Source: Oligoflexia bacterium (GTDB lineage Bacteria > Bdellovibrionota_G > JALEGL01). Taken from it: 64,000 nt of DNA. Of this stretch, positions 50,535-59,188 are shown piece after piece (the stretch's first letter is position 1; every line of letters begins with the position of its first letter). The notes under the pieces are model-generated. The model was not told where the DNA came from. It ran no database searches and was given only the letters and a program-made list of their open reading frames with translations. Made by a program: the position numbers and the translations under genes. The stretch is taken from positions 245,898-309,897 of the forward strand of contig DAOLES010000002.1 in assembly GCA_035326705.1 (NCBI GenBank), given 5' to 3'.

Positions 50535-51767
50535 ATGAAACTTACATTTGAAACTATTTTAGTTGGGCTGGTCTTTTTTGGATTTGGACTTTTTGCCCAA
50601 GCATTAAACTCTCCACTTCCACAAAGTCAACCTGAACAACAAGAAGAACAGGAACTGGGATCAATTCAACAAGACGAACAAGAACAACAAACTAACAGTA
50701 TTCCTGAATACTCTGATATTGAAGTGATAGGTCCTCAAGGAGAATCTTCTGTCCAACGCCCAGGAACTTTGCGCAATATTCCTAATCAAACAGGGGAATA
50801 TATTATTGTTAAAGGAGATACGCTTTGGGATATTTGTGATCGTTTGCTAGACAATCCCTGGTATTGGCCAAAGCTTTGGAAATTGAATACCTATATTGAG
50901 AATCCGCATTTAATCTATCCTGGGGATAAACTTTATTTTGATGAAGGTTCTAACCGTAGTTACCCTGATATGGGTTTTAGCAATAAAGATGGCTTTGATG
51001 ATAATGATGGAAGTAATGACTATGATAACAGTACGTATGCAGGTGAGGGAGGTTTTTCTGGAAGTACCATTGTGTACAATGATGGTTCAAAAATGGTTCT
51101 TAGGCCCATCTTTTTCTTAACAGAAAATACATTACAAACTCAAGGCCATATCAGCCATGCTTTGGCCAATAAAGAAGAGTTAACAGAAAGTGACATTGTA
51201 TATATCAAAATGAAACCTGGGGTAGCCATGCCTAAAAAAGGCGATCGTTTTTATGTTATAGAAGAAATCTCAGAATTGCATGCCCGTCAAAATGCGCATG
51301 CGGGACGATTGTACGGTAAAATTATTCGCAAAAATGCGGTCATTGAAGTGAATTCTGTAGGTTCAAACACCATTGAGGCAGTTATTATCAGCAGTGATAA
51401 TGAAGTGAGACGTAACTTTGAGTTGATTGCGTATCAGCCACAAATTATAAGTTTTGATATTACAACAAGCAATGACAGAGTTAAATCAAAAATATTGGGT
51501 GTAACGGATCAACAAATCATGATTCGAGATGGCGATTATGTTTTTATAGATGAAGGAGAAAAAAGTCAGTTAAAACCTGGGACAATACTGTATGCTGTGA
51601 GAAAGGGTGACCCTTTGATTTCAGCAAAAGAAAATGCAGACTTGCCTGAACTGACCTATGGAAAGCTTGTTGTGGTTGAAGTGTATAAAAATAGTTCAAT
51701 GGCTTATGTAACAGATGTTAGAGACGCACTTGAAGTGGGTGAAATTTTAAAAACCTTTGTTGAGTAA
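50535..51767 (+). CDS. LysM-domain envelope protein
   Basis: 410 residues. N-terminal signal/anchor (about 1-23), an acidic Gln/Glu-rich linker, then one LysM domain at about 88-138 (YIIVKGDTLWDICDRLL ... NPHLIYPGDKLYF), which binds peptidoglycan. A Gly/Asp/Asn-rich linker and about 260 residues of beta-rich region with no recognised domain follow. The start is ATG at 50535 without a strong ribosome site. It follows the CpoB-like gene by about 40 bases, so an envelope/peptidoglycan role is likely. Confidence 0.85.
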   Translation: MKLTFETILVGLVFFGFGLFAQALNSPLPQSQPEQQEEQELGSIQQDEQEQQTNSIPEYSDIEVIGPQGESSVQRPGTLRNIPNQTGEYIIVKGDTLWDICDRLLDNPWYWPKLWKLNTYIENPHLIYPGDKLYFDEGSNRSYPDMGFSNKDGFDDNDGSNDYDNSTYAGEGGFSGSTIVYNDGSKMVLRPIFFLTENTLQTQGHISHALANKEELTESDIVYIKMKPGVAMPKKGDRFYVIEEISELHARQNAHAGRLYGKIIRKNAVIEVNSVGSNTIEAVIISSDNEVRRNFELIAYQPQIISFDITTSNDRVKSKILGVTDQQIMIRDGDYVFIDEGEKSQLKPGTILYAVRKGDPLISAKENADLPELTYGKLVVVEVYKNSSMAYVTDVRDALEVGEILKTFVE

Positions 51768-51780
51768 TCCATTTTTTGCA

Positions 51781-52701
51781 TTAATTAATATAGAGCTTAT
51801 TTATAAAGAGATCTAAGCTTTCTATTGCCTGTAAATATAAATCATCAAAGTTATCAACCAAGGTTAAATTTTTTTCTAAAATTTTAACTTGGCCAGAGAA
51901 TATCTCATGATTAAAAAAATCAATTTGTCTGCTTATGCTTAATACATTTTGATTTGAAGTGTTTTGAATAAGGTTCAACTGCTTTTTGGATTGAATGTTT
52001 TTATAATCTGGTCTAGGAAGTGTAACGGCCTTGAGTATAATATAGTAAGTGTCTAATTCAGTGTCCCTGAGCATAGATAGACTAAAAAGAAAATTTTGTT
52101 GATTTATGGTTATGTATTTATAGGGGTAAGTGTGTTGATAGAGCGCTCCCAAGGCTTCAATCTGCATTCTTCTTTCTTGTTGGTGATTTCTAAAAAAAAG
52201 TTCACCGTTGTTTAAAGATTCATTGATTTGATGCTGTAAAGGTAAAGTAAATGATTCTTGTGTAGAGGGCATTCGTAGATGAAAAGGCGGGGTAAAATCA
52301 ATGATATAATCTTCTCCATCAAAGTTGATTTGAACAAAACTGTGATTTGACCATAGATTTAATTCATCTTTCCCTGCAACCAGATTAATTTGAATGCTAT
52401 GATTGTTAGGGTGATCTGATAAAAAATCAGTTAAATAATTTTTTATATATACGGCTTGTCCATAACACTCATATCCGTCAATAACTTCTGAAAAATCATC
52501 ATGAACTGTAAAGTAATTGCCACGATAATTGTTATGAATAGAAATGTCATGGGTATTTAAAGCAAAACCATATTGTTCAGGTTTTATATTAGATCTAAGC
52601 TCCGTAATGGCATCAACTAAAAGTTTAGGCCATTGCTGTAAATTTTGAGCATAGATATTTTTCAAGGATATAAAAAAAGTCAATATCAATAAATAACGCA
52701 T
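51781..52701 (-). CDS. Exported protein with a possible Cys-His-Asp (transglutaminase-like) triad
   Basis: 306 residues with a signal peptide (MRYLLILTFFISLKNIYAQ). I do not recognise a named family. Cys79 in GYECYGQAVYIKNYL starts a helix, His120 is in NHSFVQINFDG, and Asp135 is in YIIDFTPP. The order and spacing Cys (helix), His (strand), Asp (strand) is the transglutaminase/papain-like triad. A role in periplasmic peptide cleavage or crosslinking is therefore possible, but unproven. It stands alone between envelope and dprA genes. Confidence 0.65.
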   Translation of the reverse strand: MRYLLILTFFISLKNIYAQNLQQWPKLLVDAITELRSNIKPEQYGFALNTHDISIHNNYRGNYFTVHDDFSEVIDGYECYGQAVYIKNYLTDFLSDHPNNHSIQINLVAGKDELNLWSNHSFVQINFDGEDYIIDFTPPFHLRMPSTQESFTLPLQHQINESLNNGELFFRNHQQERRMQIEALGALYQHTYPYKYITINQQNFLFSLSMLRDTELDTYYIILKAVTLPRPDYKNIQSKKQLNLIQNTSNQNVLSISRQIDFFNHEIFSGQVKILEKNLTLVDNFDDLYLQAIESLDLFINKLYIN

Positions 52702-52758
52702 AGCATTGTATAGTTTGTTTTGCTATGGGTCGTCAAGTTAAGATTTGTGACCCTGAAC

Positions 52759-52787
52759 TTGACCAATAATAACATAAAGCATAGTTA
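52759..52787 (+). promoter_or_regulatory. Possible promoter of dprA
   Basis: TTGACC (52759-52764), 17 bases, then TAGTTA (52782-52787). The -10 is weak. The AACTTGACC context is the same as at 48711. Confidence 0.35.
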
Positions 52788-52793
52788 TCGGAT

Positions 52794-53873
52794 GTGCAGC
52801 ATGTTTATTGGTTAGCGTATTCATTATTGCCTGGGTTATCTTTGCTTAAAAAACACCAGCTTTTGCAGCATTGTGGAGGGATGGATGTTTTGCTGCAACA
52901 TTTAAGATCTAAACAGCATCCAAATGAACAGATTGATAAAATCTTAAAAGATTTACCGGATTTACCTTTAGATCAAGCCAAACAAGAGATGGAGAAACTT
53001 AAGCGCAATGGTGCTTGGTTGATGAGTTATGCGGATGATATTTATCCAGAGAGCTTGAAGCAAATTGCCGATCCGCCTTTGGTTTTATTTGGTAAAGGTG
53101 TTTTGCCAAAACAGTACAAGCATTATTTTGCAGTGGTTGGTACCCGCCGTCCATCAAGCTACGGTCAACGTGTTGCTAAAAGCTTATGTAGAGAGTTGAG
53201 CCAGCATGGCTTGGTATTGCTTAGTGGGTTGGCAGCAGGGATAGACACCATTGCCCATCAAAATGCCGTTGACCAGGCGCAACCAACGGTAGCTGTTTTA
53301 GGGCATGGCTTAGGCATGTGCTACCCCCAACAAAATGAAGTTTTAGCCCAGAAAATTTTAACCACAGGTTGTTTACTAACGGAATATTTGTATGATGAAA
53401 AACCAAAAAACTATTACTTTCCGCAGAGAAATAGAATTGTTGCTGGTTTGGCTCAAGGCTTGTTATTGGTAGAGGGAGCAAAAAAAAGCGGTGCTGGAAT
53501 TACGGCTAGGTTAGCCTTAGAAAACAATAAAGAAATTTATGCAGTTCCGGGAATGATAGATTCTCCAACAGCGTATACGCCCAACCTTTTAATAGCGCAA
53601 GGAGCAAAAATAGTGTTGTCTGCGCAAGACATTTTAGAAGATTATGGTGTTTTATTGAATTCAAATCAAGAGGATGAAGAACAGTTAAACAATAAGCTTG
53701 ATCCATTGCAAAATAGTATTATGAAACAATTGGCTAAAGAAGCAGAACTTTTTGATGAGATATTGCAAACCAAACTCAAGGTTTCTGATCAAGACTTGCT
53801 TAAAGCCTTGGTAGATTTAGAGCAAATGGGTTTAATAGCACGTCAATTTGATGGAAGTTGGAGTAAGATTTAA
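52794..53873 (+). CDS. dprA: DNA-processing protein DprA
   Basis: 359 residues. The Rossmann-fold DprA core includes FAVVGTRRPSSYGQRVAK, LLSGLAAGIDTIAHQNA, AVLGHGLGMCYPQQN, YYFPQRNRIVAGL and AKKSGAGITARLALENNKE. A C-terminal winged-helix region (about 295-355) follows, and an N-terminal SAM-like part precedes. DprA loads RecA on incoming single-stranded DNA in natural transformation; comEA and comEC are not in the window. Start is GTG. Its TAA overlaps the trmFO ATG by one base. Confidence 0.94.
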   Translation: MQHVYWLAYSLLPGLSLLKKHQLLQHCGGMDVLLQHLRSKQHPNEQIDKILKDLPDLPLDQAKQEMEKLKRNGAWLMSYADDIYPESLKQIADPPLVLFGKGVLPKQYKHYFAVVGTRRPSSYGQRVAKSLCRELSQHGLVLLSGLAAGIDTIAHQNAVDQAQPTVAVLGHGLGMCYPQQNEVLAQKILTTGCLLTEYLYDEKPKNYYFPQRNRIVAGLAQGLLLVEGAKKSGAGITARLALENNKEIYAVPGMIDSPTAYTPNLLIAQGAKIVLSAQDILEDYGVLLNSNQEDEEQLNNKLDPLQNSIMKQLAKEAELFDEILQTKLKVSDQDLLKALVDLEQMGLIARQFDGSWSKI

Positions 53874-55198
53874 TGGATAAAAAAATAAATGTAGTGGGTG
53901 CTGGCATGGCTGGCAGTGAGGCAGCTTTTTTACTCGCAGAAAAAGGGTTTTTGGTAACTTTATGGGAAATGCGACCCAAAGTTAAAACACCGGCGCATGA
54001 GACGGATAAGTTTGCTGAAGTTGTTTGCAGCAACTCTTTAGGAGCAGATAATGAGTTTAGTGCCGGTAAAATCTTAAAAGATGAGATGCGAGCCTTTAAC
54101 TCTATTGTTTTAGAGGCAGCAGCACATTCAACGGTTCCGGCGGGTAAAGCATTGGCCGTTGATAGAGAGCAGTTTGCAAGTTACGTTACCCATAAAATAA
54201 GCAAGCATCCTAAAATTACAATTAAACGAGAAGAGCTTAAAAAAATCAATGCCGATGAAATTTATATTTTGTCTACAGGACCATTGACGTCAGATGCACT
54301 TGCTGAAGAAATGAAGCAGTATTTAAATAGGGATTCGCTTTATTTTTATGATTCTATTTCCCCTATTATTGAAGCAGACTCTATTGATTTAGAGCAATGT
54401 TATTTTGCCAGCCGCTATGAACAAGATAATGATGATTATTTAAACTGCCCTCTGAATCAAGAACAGTACGAAACCTTGATTGCTGATATTAAAGCTGCAG
54501 AAAAAGTAGAAGCACATAATTTTGAAGAGTTAAAATGTTTTGAATCCTGCATGCCTATTGAAGTGATTGTAGATAGAGGTGATCAAACCTTGGCTTTTGG
54601 TCCAATGAAACCCGTTGGTTTACCTGATCCTAAAACAGGAAAAATACCTTATGCCGTCTTACAGTTGCGTAGAGAAAATGACCCAACCACCATGTACAAC
54701 ATGGTTGGCTTTCAAACTCGCATGAAATGGGGAGAACAAAAACGTATTTTTAGGAAAATTCCGGGCTTACAAGAAGCAGAATTTGTAAGAATGGGGTCTT
54801 TGCATAGAAATACTTACATAGACTCTCCAGACTTACTCAATTCTAGTTTACAGCTTAAAGCCCAACCCAACATTTATTTTGCCGGTCAAATAACAGGAGT
54901 TGAAGGTTATGTTGAATCTGCGGCCATGGGCCAGTGGGCCGCCTTATCGCTTGTCGCCCGTTTAACTAATCAAGACTTAACTGTTCCTCCCAAAGAAACT
55001 GCTATGGGAGCTTTGATTCGTTATATAACCGAAGGTCCTTTGCATGGTGATTTTGCCCCCATCAACACCAACTTTGGTTTGTTCCCACCCCTGGAGCTGA
55101 AAAAGAAGCTAAGAAAAAAAGACCGAAGAATTGCTCATTATAAGAGAGCTAAAGAACACTTTGCCCAATGGTACCCAAAGGTAGCCGGTACCTTTTAG
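53873..55198 (+). CDS. trmFO: tRNA uracil-54 methyltransferase, folate/FAD-dependent
   Basis: Makes ribothymidine at tRNA position 54 using methylene-tetrahydrofolate and FADH2. FAD motif VVGAGMAGSEAAFLLAEKG at the N-terminus, ETDKFAEVVCSNSLGAD, and a C-terminal GQITGVEGYVESAAMG that carries the second half of the FAD site. 441 residues is usual. The last six codons (KVAGTF) are encoded by the palindromic repeat core AAAGGTAGCCGGTACCTTT, so the repeat reaches into the gene. It overlaps dprA by one base. Confidence 0.95.
   Translation: MDKKINVVGAGMAGSEAAFLLAEKGFLVTLWEMRPKVKTPAHETDKFAEVVCSNSLGADNEFSAGKILKDEMRAFNSIVLEAAAHSTVPAGKALAVDREQFASYVTHKISKHPKITIKREELKKINADEIYILSTGPLTSDALAEEMKQYLNRDSLYFYDSISPIIEADSIDLEQCYFASRYEQDNDDYLNCPLNQEQYETLIADIKAAEKVEAHNFEELKCFESCMPIEVIVDRGDQTLAFGPMKPVGLPDPKTGKIPYAVLQLRRENDPTTMYNMVGFQTRMKWGEQKRIFRKIPGLQEAEFVRMGSLHRNTYIDSPDLLNSSLQLKAQPNIYFAGQITGVEGYVESAAMGQWAALSLVARLTNQDLTVPPKETAMGALIRYITEGPLHGDFAPINTNFGLFPPLELKKKLRKKDRRIAHYKRAKEHFAQWYPKVAGTF
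55177..55196. repeat. Palindromic repeat, copy 2 (overlaps the trmFO 3' end)
   Basis: AAAGGTA-GCCGG-TACCTTTT (55177-55196): arms AAAGGTA/TACCTTT around GCCGG. It shares AAAGGTAGC(A/C)GGTACCTTTT with copy 1 at 43613-43637, differing at one position. Further TACCTTT motifs lie at 55199-55205 and about 55248-55255. Confidence 0.7.
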
Positions 55199-55278
55199 TA
55201 CCTTTGATGTGGTCTGATTTTTTCTAACCTGGGCTAAGTAAACCGTACCTTTTGAATGTTTTATGTTAAAGTTGTTGA

Positions 55279-56166
55279 GTGAATTGCTTAGAACAGTTTT
55301 CTAGTTATATCTTGTATGAAAGAAAGTTGTCCCAGCATACGCATAGGGCATACAGCAAAGATATAGAGTCATTTTTTATGTATGTTTTGGCGCAAGATAC
55401 ACTCAGTTCTATTGACCTTATTGCGCTCAGAAAAGTAAATAAAAAACATTTACAAAATTATATGGGTAAAATGCATAGAAGCCACAGCGGTAAATCTAGA
55501 GCCCGTATTTTATCCAGCTTAAAAACCTTTTTTAAATATGCATATATGAGAGGCTGGATAAAAGAAAAATTTTATGAATCCATTGAAGGGCCTAAAGTCA
55601 AAAAGAAGATTCCTGTTGTTTTAAGTGAAGAAAAAGTATTGGAATTACTGTATCAAGCCAAATTTAAAGAAAAAACCCAAACAAGAGATAAAGCTATTTT
55701 AGAATTGTTGTATGGTTCTGGTTTGCGAGTGTCAGAATTGGTGGCCTTGAATTGGTTGGATATTGATTTAAAAACTGCTGAAGTAAAAGTATTAGGTAAA
55801 GGTAAAAAACAAAGGATTATTCCTATATCCAAACCAGCATTAGAACATTTGTTGGAGATGCGCAATCAAAAAGCAAGTCAGACTGTTTCATCCGTGTTTA
55901 ACAATATGCGTGGACAAAGACTGACCACTCGGGGGGTTTTTTATGTACTAAACCAATTGGCCATGAGCTGCTTAAGTCAAAGTCATACGAGTCCACACGT
56001 TTTAAGACACAGTATTGCCACTCACTTACTCAATAGAGGTACAGATTTAAGGTTAATTCAAGAGCTTTTAGGACACGAGAATTTGCAAACCACTGAGATT
56101 TACACACAAACCAGCTTGCAGCATTTACAAAACGTCTATAAAAAATTTCATCCTAAAAGTAACTGA
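55279..56166 (+). CDS. xerC: Tyrosine recombinase XerC/XerD
   Basis: 295 residues. N-terminal SAM-like core-binding domain (about 1-95), then the catalytic domain with Arg in GSGLRVSELVALNW, Lys in VLGKGKKQRIIP, HVLRHSIATHLLNRG (HxxR), the later His in LLGHENLQTTEIY and the nucleophile Tyr in EIYTQ. Position after trmFO and length fit housekeeping XerC/D for chromosome-dimer resolution rather than a phage integrase. No dif site is recognisable. The GTG start has no clear ribosome site. Confidence 0.92.
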   Translation: MNCLEQFSSYILYERKLSQHTHRAYSKDIESFFMYVLAQDTLSSIDLIALRKVNKKHLQNYMGKMHRSHSGKSRARILSSLKTFFKYAYMRGWIKEKFYESIEGPKVKKKIPVVLSEEKVLELLYQAKFKEKTQTRDKAILELLYGSGLRVSELVALNWLDIDLKTAEVKVLGKGKKQRIIPISKPALEHLLEMRNQKASQTVSSVFNNMRGQRLTTRGVFYVLNQLAMSCLSQSHTSPHVLRHSIATHLLNRGTDLRLIQELLGHENLQTTEIYTQTSLQHLQNVYKKFHPKSN

Positions 56167-56249
56167 AATTACCTCAGTTTGTAAGATTAACTTGTTCACT
56201 AACAATTTTAAAACTTACTATTTTTTTAAGATGATGTAGAATTATTGCA

Positions 56250-58019
56250 ATGCTAGTTGGAATTGATTTAGGCACTACCAATACCAGTGTTTCGTATGTT
56301 GATAAAAAAGGTAAGTTGAATGTATTGTCTCTGGGTGAACAGAAAAAAACCTTACCCAGTGTTGTGTCTATCGTTGAAGGTGAGATTTACGTTGGAGAAA
56401 GCGCTCAAAGACAAGCCTTAGTCAATCCGAGAAACACCATTTTTGATGTTAAACGGATGTTAGGGCGTAAATTTACAGATGTTGAAGTTCAAAATTCTTT
56501 ATTGAAATACCCTTACCGTTTAATCAAAGGTGAAAGAAACCAAGTTAAAATCTTGATTGATGATAAAACTTACAGTGTTGAACAAATTGTAAGCTTTATC
56601 CTACAAAAAATTAAGCATGTTTTTAAAGAAGAATTGGGCCAGGACATAAGCAACTCAGTATTGACGGTTCCAGCTTATTTTAACAACATACAGCGTAAAG
56701 CTATGTTAGATGCTGCTGAATTAGCAAACTTAAAAGTAGAGCGGTTAATTTCTGAACCTACTTCAGCTGCTATGGCCTATGGGTATTACCAGGAAGATAA
56801 TAAGAATATAGCGGTTTATGACTTAGGCGGCGGAACATTTGATATTAGTTTGTTGGAGCTAAAAAACAATACTTTTAGAGTTTTAAACAGTTATGGAGAT
56901 ACTTTCTTAGGGGGCAGTGATATTGACTACCATCTTTTTGAGCATCTGTGCCAAGATATTTGGGAACAGCATAAAATTTATATCAAAGATAGTGCGGTTT
57001 TAACTTACAAGGTTCGTAGTGCCAGCGAAAATATCAAAAAAGAACTATCTGTTCACCGTAAGGTTTTAGTGGAGTTTCCTTTTTTAAAAGGGCCCAATGG
57101 CCAAGTTGTCAGTTATTCAAAGGAAATCAATCGACAAACACTTGAGAGCATGAGCAGAGCAATTGTAGAAAAAACCCTGATTATTGCTCAACAAAGTTTG
57201 GATAGAGCGGGATTAAAAAAGACTGACTTGGATGATGTGGTTTTGGTTGGAGGACAATGTAAAATGCCAATGGTGATGGACAGGGTGGCTAACTTTTTTG
57301 GTAGAACTGCTGCAAAAATCATCAATCAGGATGAAATTGTATCCGCAGGTGCAGCATTGTATGGTGATGCATTAACACAAAAGCGTAAACACAGTATTAT
57401 TTTAAAAGATGTCTTGCCACAAAGCATGAGTATTCGAAAAAATTTACGTATGAAGCGTCTTTTTAAAGCTGGACAAGCCTTACCTTTAAGTAAAACGGTA
57501 AAAATTGAGTTGAATGATGAAGAAAGAGAACATACTTTTTTTATTGATGAAGGTGAAATTGAGGGAAATTCACTACCAAAAAATTTAGGTGCAGTAAAAT
57601 TAGATACTAAAAACTTACAAAATAAAAAATCGGTTAATATGACGTTCTCTATTAATGAAAGTGGTATTTTAAAAACAGAGCTTGATTCAAAACAAAGTGG
57701 AGAAAAAGAAGTTAAACATCAGCCACGGATTCAGTCGCATGGTTTAAGTGTGGATGAAATTGAGCAAGTTAAGCGTTCTGTTGATTCAAAACTTGCATCA
57801 ACACAACATTCAAAAGATATGGCAGAAAAACAACTCAAAGAGCTTTTACAAAAAGTGCAGGGAATGTATTTAGATCAAAAAGCCCTATTTAATATTGACC
57901 AGCAAAATAAAATAGAAAAAATTTTTCAGTTAGGCCCAGCCGTGCTTAATCATGGTGACCATATAAAAATGCAAAAAATGTTGGAATCCTTATATGTTTT
58001 ACAACAGCAGTTGGTGTAA
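56250..58019 (+). CDS. Hsp70-family chaperone homologue with short substrate-binding part
   Basis: 589 residues. ATPase domain (about 1-370) with GIDLGTTNTSVSYV, VYDLGGGTFDISLLEL and a VLVGGQCKMPMV adenosine motif, all Hsp70-like. The substrate-binding region is only about 110 residues and the C-terminal helical lid differs from DnaK (usual 630-640 residues). It is probably a second, specialised Hsp70. No DnaJ or GrpE gene is near. It starts 83 bases after xerC and ends five bases before the aminotransferase gene. Confidence 0.9.
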   Translation: MLVGIDLGTTNTSVSYVDKKGKLNVLSLGEQKKTLPSVVSIVEGEIYVGESAQRQALVNPRNTIFDVKRMLGRKFTDVEVQNSLLKYPYRLIKGERNQVKILIDDKTYSVEQIVSFILQKIKHVFKEELGQDISNSVLTVPAYFNNIQRKAMLDAAELANLKVERLISEPTSAAMAYGYYQEDNKNIAVYDLGGGTFDISLLELKNNTFRVLNSYGDTFLGGSDIDYHLFEHLCQDIWEQHKIYIKDSAVLTYKVRSASENIKKELSVHRKVLVEFPFLKGPNGQVVSYSKEINRQTLESMSRAIVEKTLIIAQQSLDRAGLKKTDLDDVVLVGGQCKMPMVMDRVANFFGRTAAKIINQDEIVSAGAALYGDALTQKRKHSIILKDVLPQSMSIRKNLRMKRLFKAGQALPLSKTVKIELNDEEREHTFFIDEGEIEGNSLPKNLGAVKLDTKNLQNKKSVNMTFSINESGILKTELDSKQSGEKEVKHQPRIQSHGLSVDEIEQVKRSVDSKLASTQHSKDMAEKQLKELLQKVQGMYLDQKALFNIDQQNKIEKIFQLGPAVLNHGDHIKMQKMLESLYVLQQQLV

Positions 58020-58024
58020 TTTTT

Positions 58025-59188
58025 ATGAATGATATAAAAAAAAATGTTCGTTTATTTACTCCTGGTCCTACGCACGTTCCTGAACCAGTTAGACAAGCAA
58101 TTTCACAGGCTTATATTCATCACCGTTCCCAGGAATTTGAACAGTGTTATTTAGATATACAGCAACGTTTTAAAAATCTGTTGGGAGAAAATACACAAAC
58201 TACAATTTTAACCAGTTCTGGTTCTGGGGCTATGGAAGCAACAGTAGCCTCTTTTTTTAATACTGGAGATGAAGTTGTTGTGATTCATGCTGGTAAGTTT
58301 GGTGAACGCTGGCGTGATATTTGTTTGAACTATAGTTTGAAGGTTAAAGAGTTTGTTTGTCCTTGGGGGGAAGCAATCAACAGTCATGAAGTGATTGAGT
58401 GGGTAAAAGAGCATAAGCCAAGGGCGGTCTTGATGCAAGCATGTGAAACTTCTACAGGTGTTTTTCATCCGGTATATGCTCTTGGGAAGTTGTTAAAAAA
58501 AATAGATACATTATTGATTGTTGATGCCATTACGGCCTTGGGTATTTATCCATTTTCATTAGAACATGATGGCATAGATGTTTTGATAGGTGGATCACAA
58601 AAAGCCTTGATGTGTCCACCGGGTTTAGCAAGTGTATCACTCAATGAAAAAGCAACATCACAATTGCTTAAGTCCAGCAGATCTTATTATCTTTCTATTC
58701 AAAAAGAATTAAAAGCCCAGAAATCAGGAGATACGGCTTATACACCTGCAGTTTCTTTGTTTTTTGGTTTACAGCAAGCCTTAACAATGCTTTTAAAAGA
58801 GGGTATGGGAAGCGTTCATGCAAGACACCAGTTTTTACAAAGAGTAAGTAGAACATATTTTAAAGCACATGGCTTTAAGTTATTTAATAAAGACCATGAT
58901 GCCGCATTGGGTTTAACCGCAGTATTAACAACTGATGATTTTGATGTAGCTCAGTTTTTAAAACAATTGAAACAGGAACATAATTTATGGTTGGCTGGAG
59001 GACAAGGTGAGTTGCAAGGGAAGTTATTTCGATTTGCCCATATGGGCTATTGTTATCCTAACGATATGATAGAAGCGTTAAAAAATATTGATGAATATAT
59101 AAAACATCAAAGACACTACAATCCAGAAGCGATTGACGAAGCTGTTAAAGAGCTGCAACGGAGTTCATATGAAAACCCTCATTTGTGA
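58025..59188 (+). CDS. Class V aminotransferase (serine/alanine-glyoxylate type)
   Basis: 387 residues. PLP fold type I of the serine-pyruvate/alanine-glyoxylate group: FTPGPTHVPEPVRQAI at the start, GSGAMEATVASFFN, DAITALGIYPF and the PLP lysine in GGSQKALMCPPGLA. Its 20-base overlap with serA suggests it supplies the transamination step of serine synthesis (3-phosphohydroxypyruvate to phosphoserine) in place of classical SerC. That role is inferred from the gene pairing; alanine-glyoxylate activity is the alternative. Confidence 0.87.
   Translation: MNDIKKNVRLFTPGPTHVPEPVRQAISQAYIHHRSQEFEQCYLDIQQRFKNLLGENTQTTILTSSGSGAMEATVASFFNTGDEVVVIHAGKFGERWRDICLNYSLKVKEFVCPWGEAINSHEVIEWVKEHKPRAVLMQACETSTGVFHPVYALGKLLKKIDTLLIVDAITALGIYPFSLEHDGIDVLIGGSQKALMCPPGLASVSLNEKATSQLLKSSRSYYLSIQKELKAQKSGDTAYTPAVSLFFGLQQALTMLLKEGMGSVHARHQFLQRVSRTYFKAHGFKLFNKDHDAALGLTAVLTTDDFDVAQFLKQLKQEHNLWLAGGQGELQGKLFRFAHMGYCYPNDMIEALKNIDEYIKHQRHYNPEAIDEAVKELQRSSYENPHL

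Noticed and set aside
55279..56166. xerC as the integrase of a mobile island
   Set aside because: It sits between trmFO and an Hsp70 gene with housekeeping length, no attachment repeats around it and no phage genes nearby. It reads as a chromosomal XerC/D.
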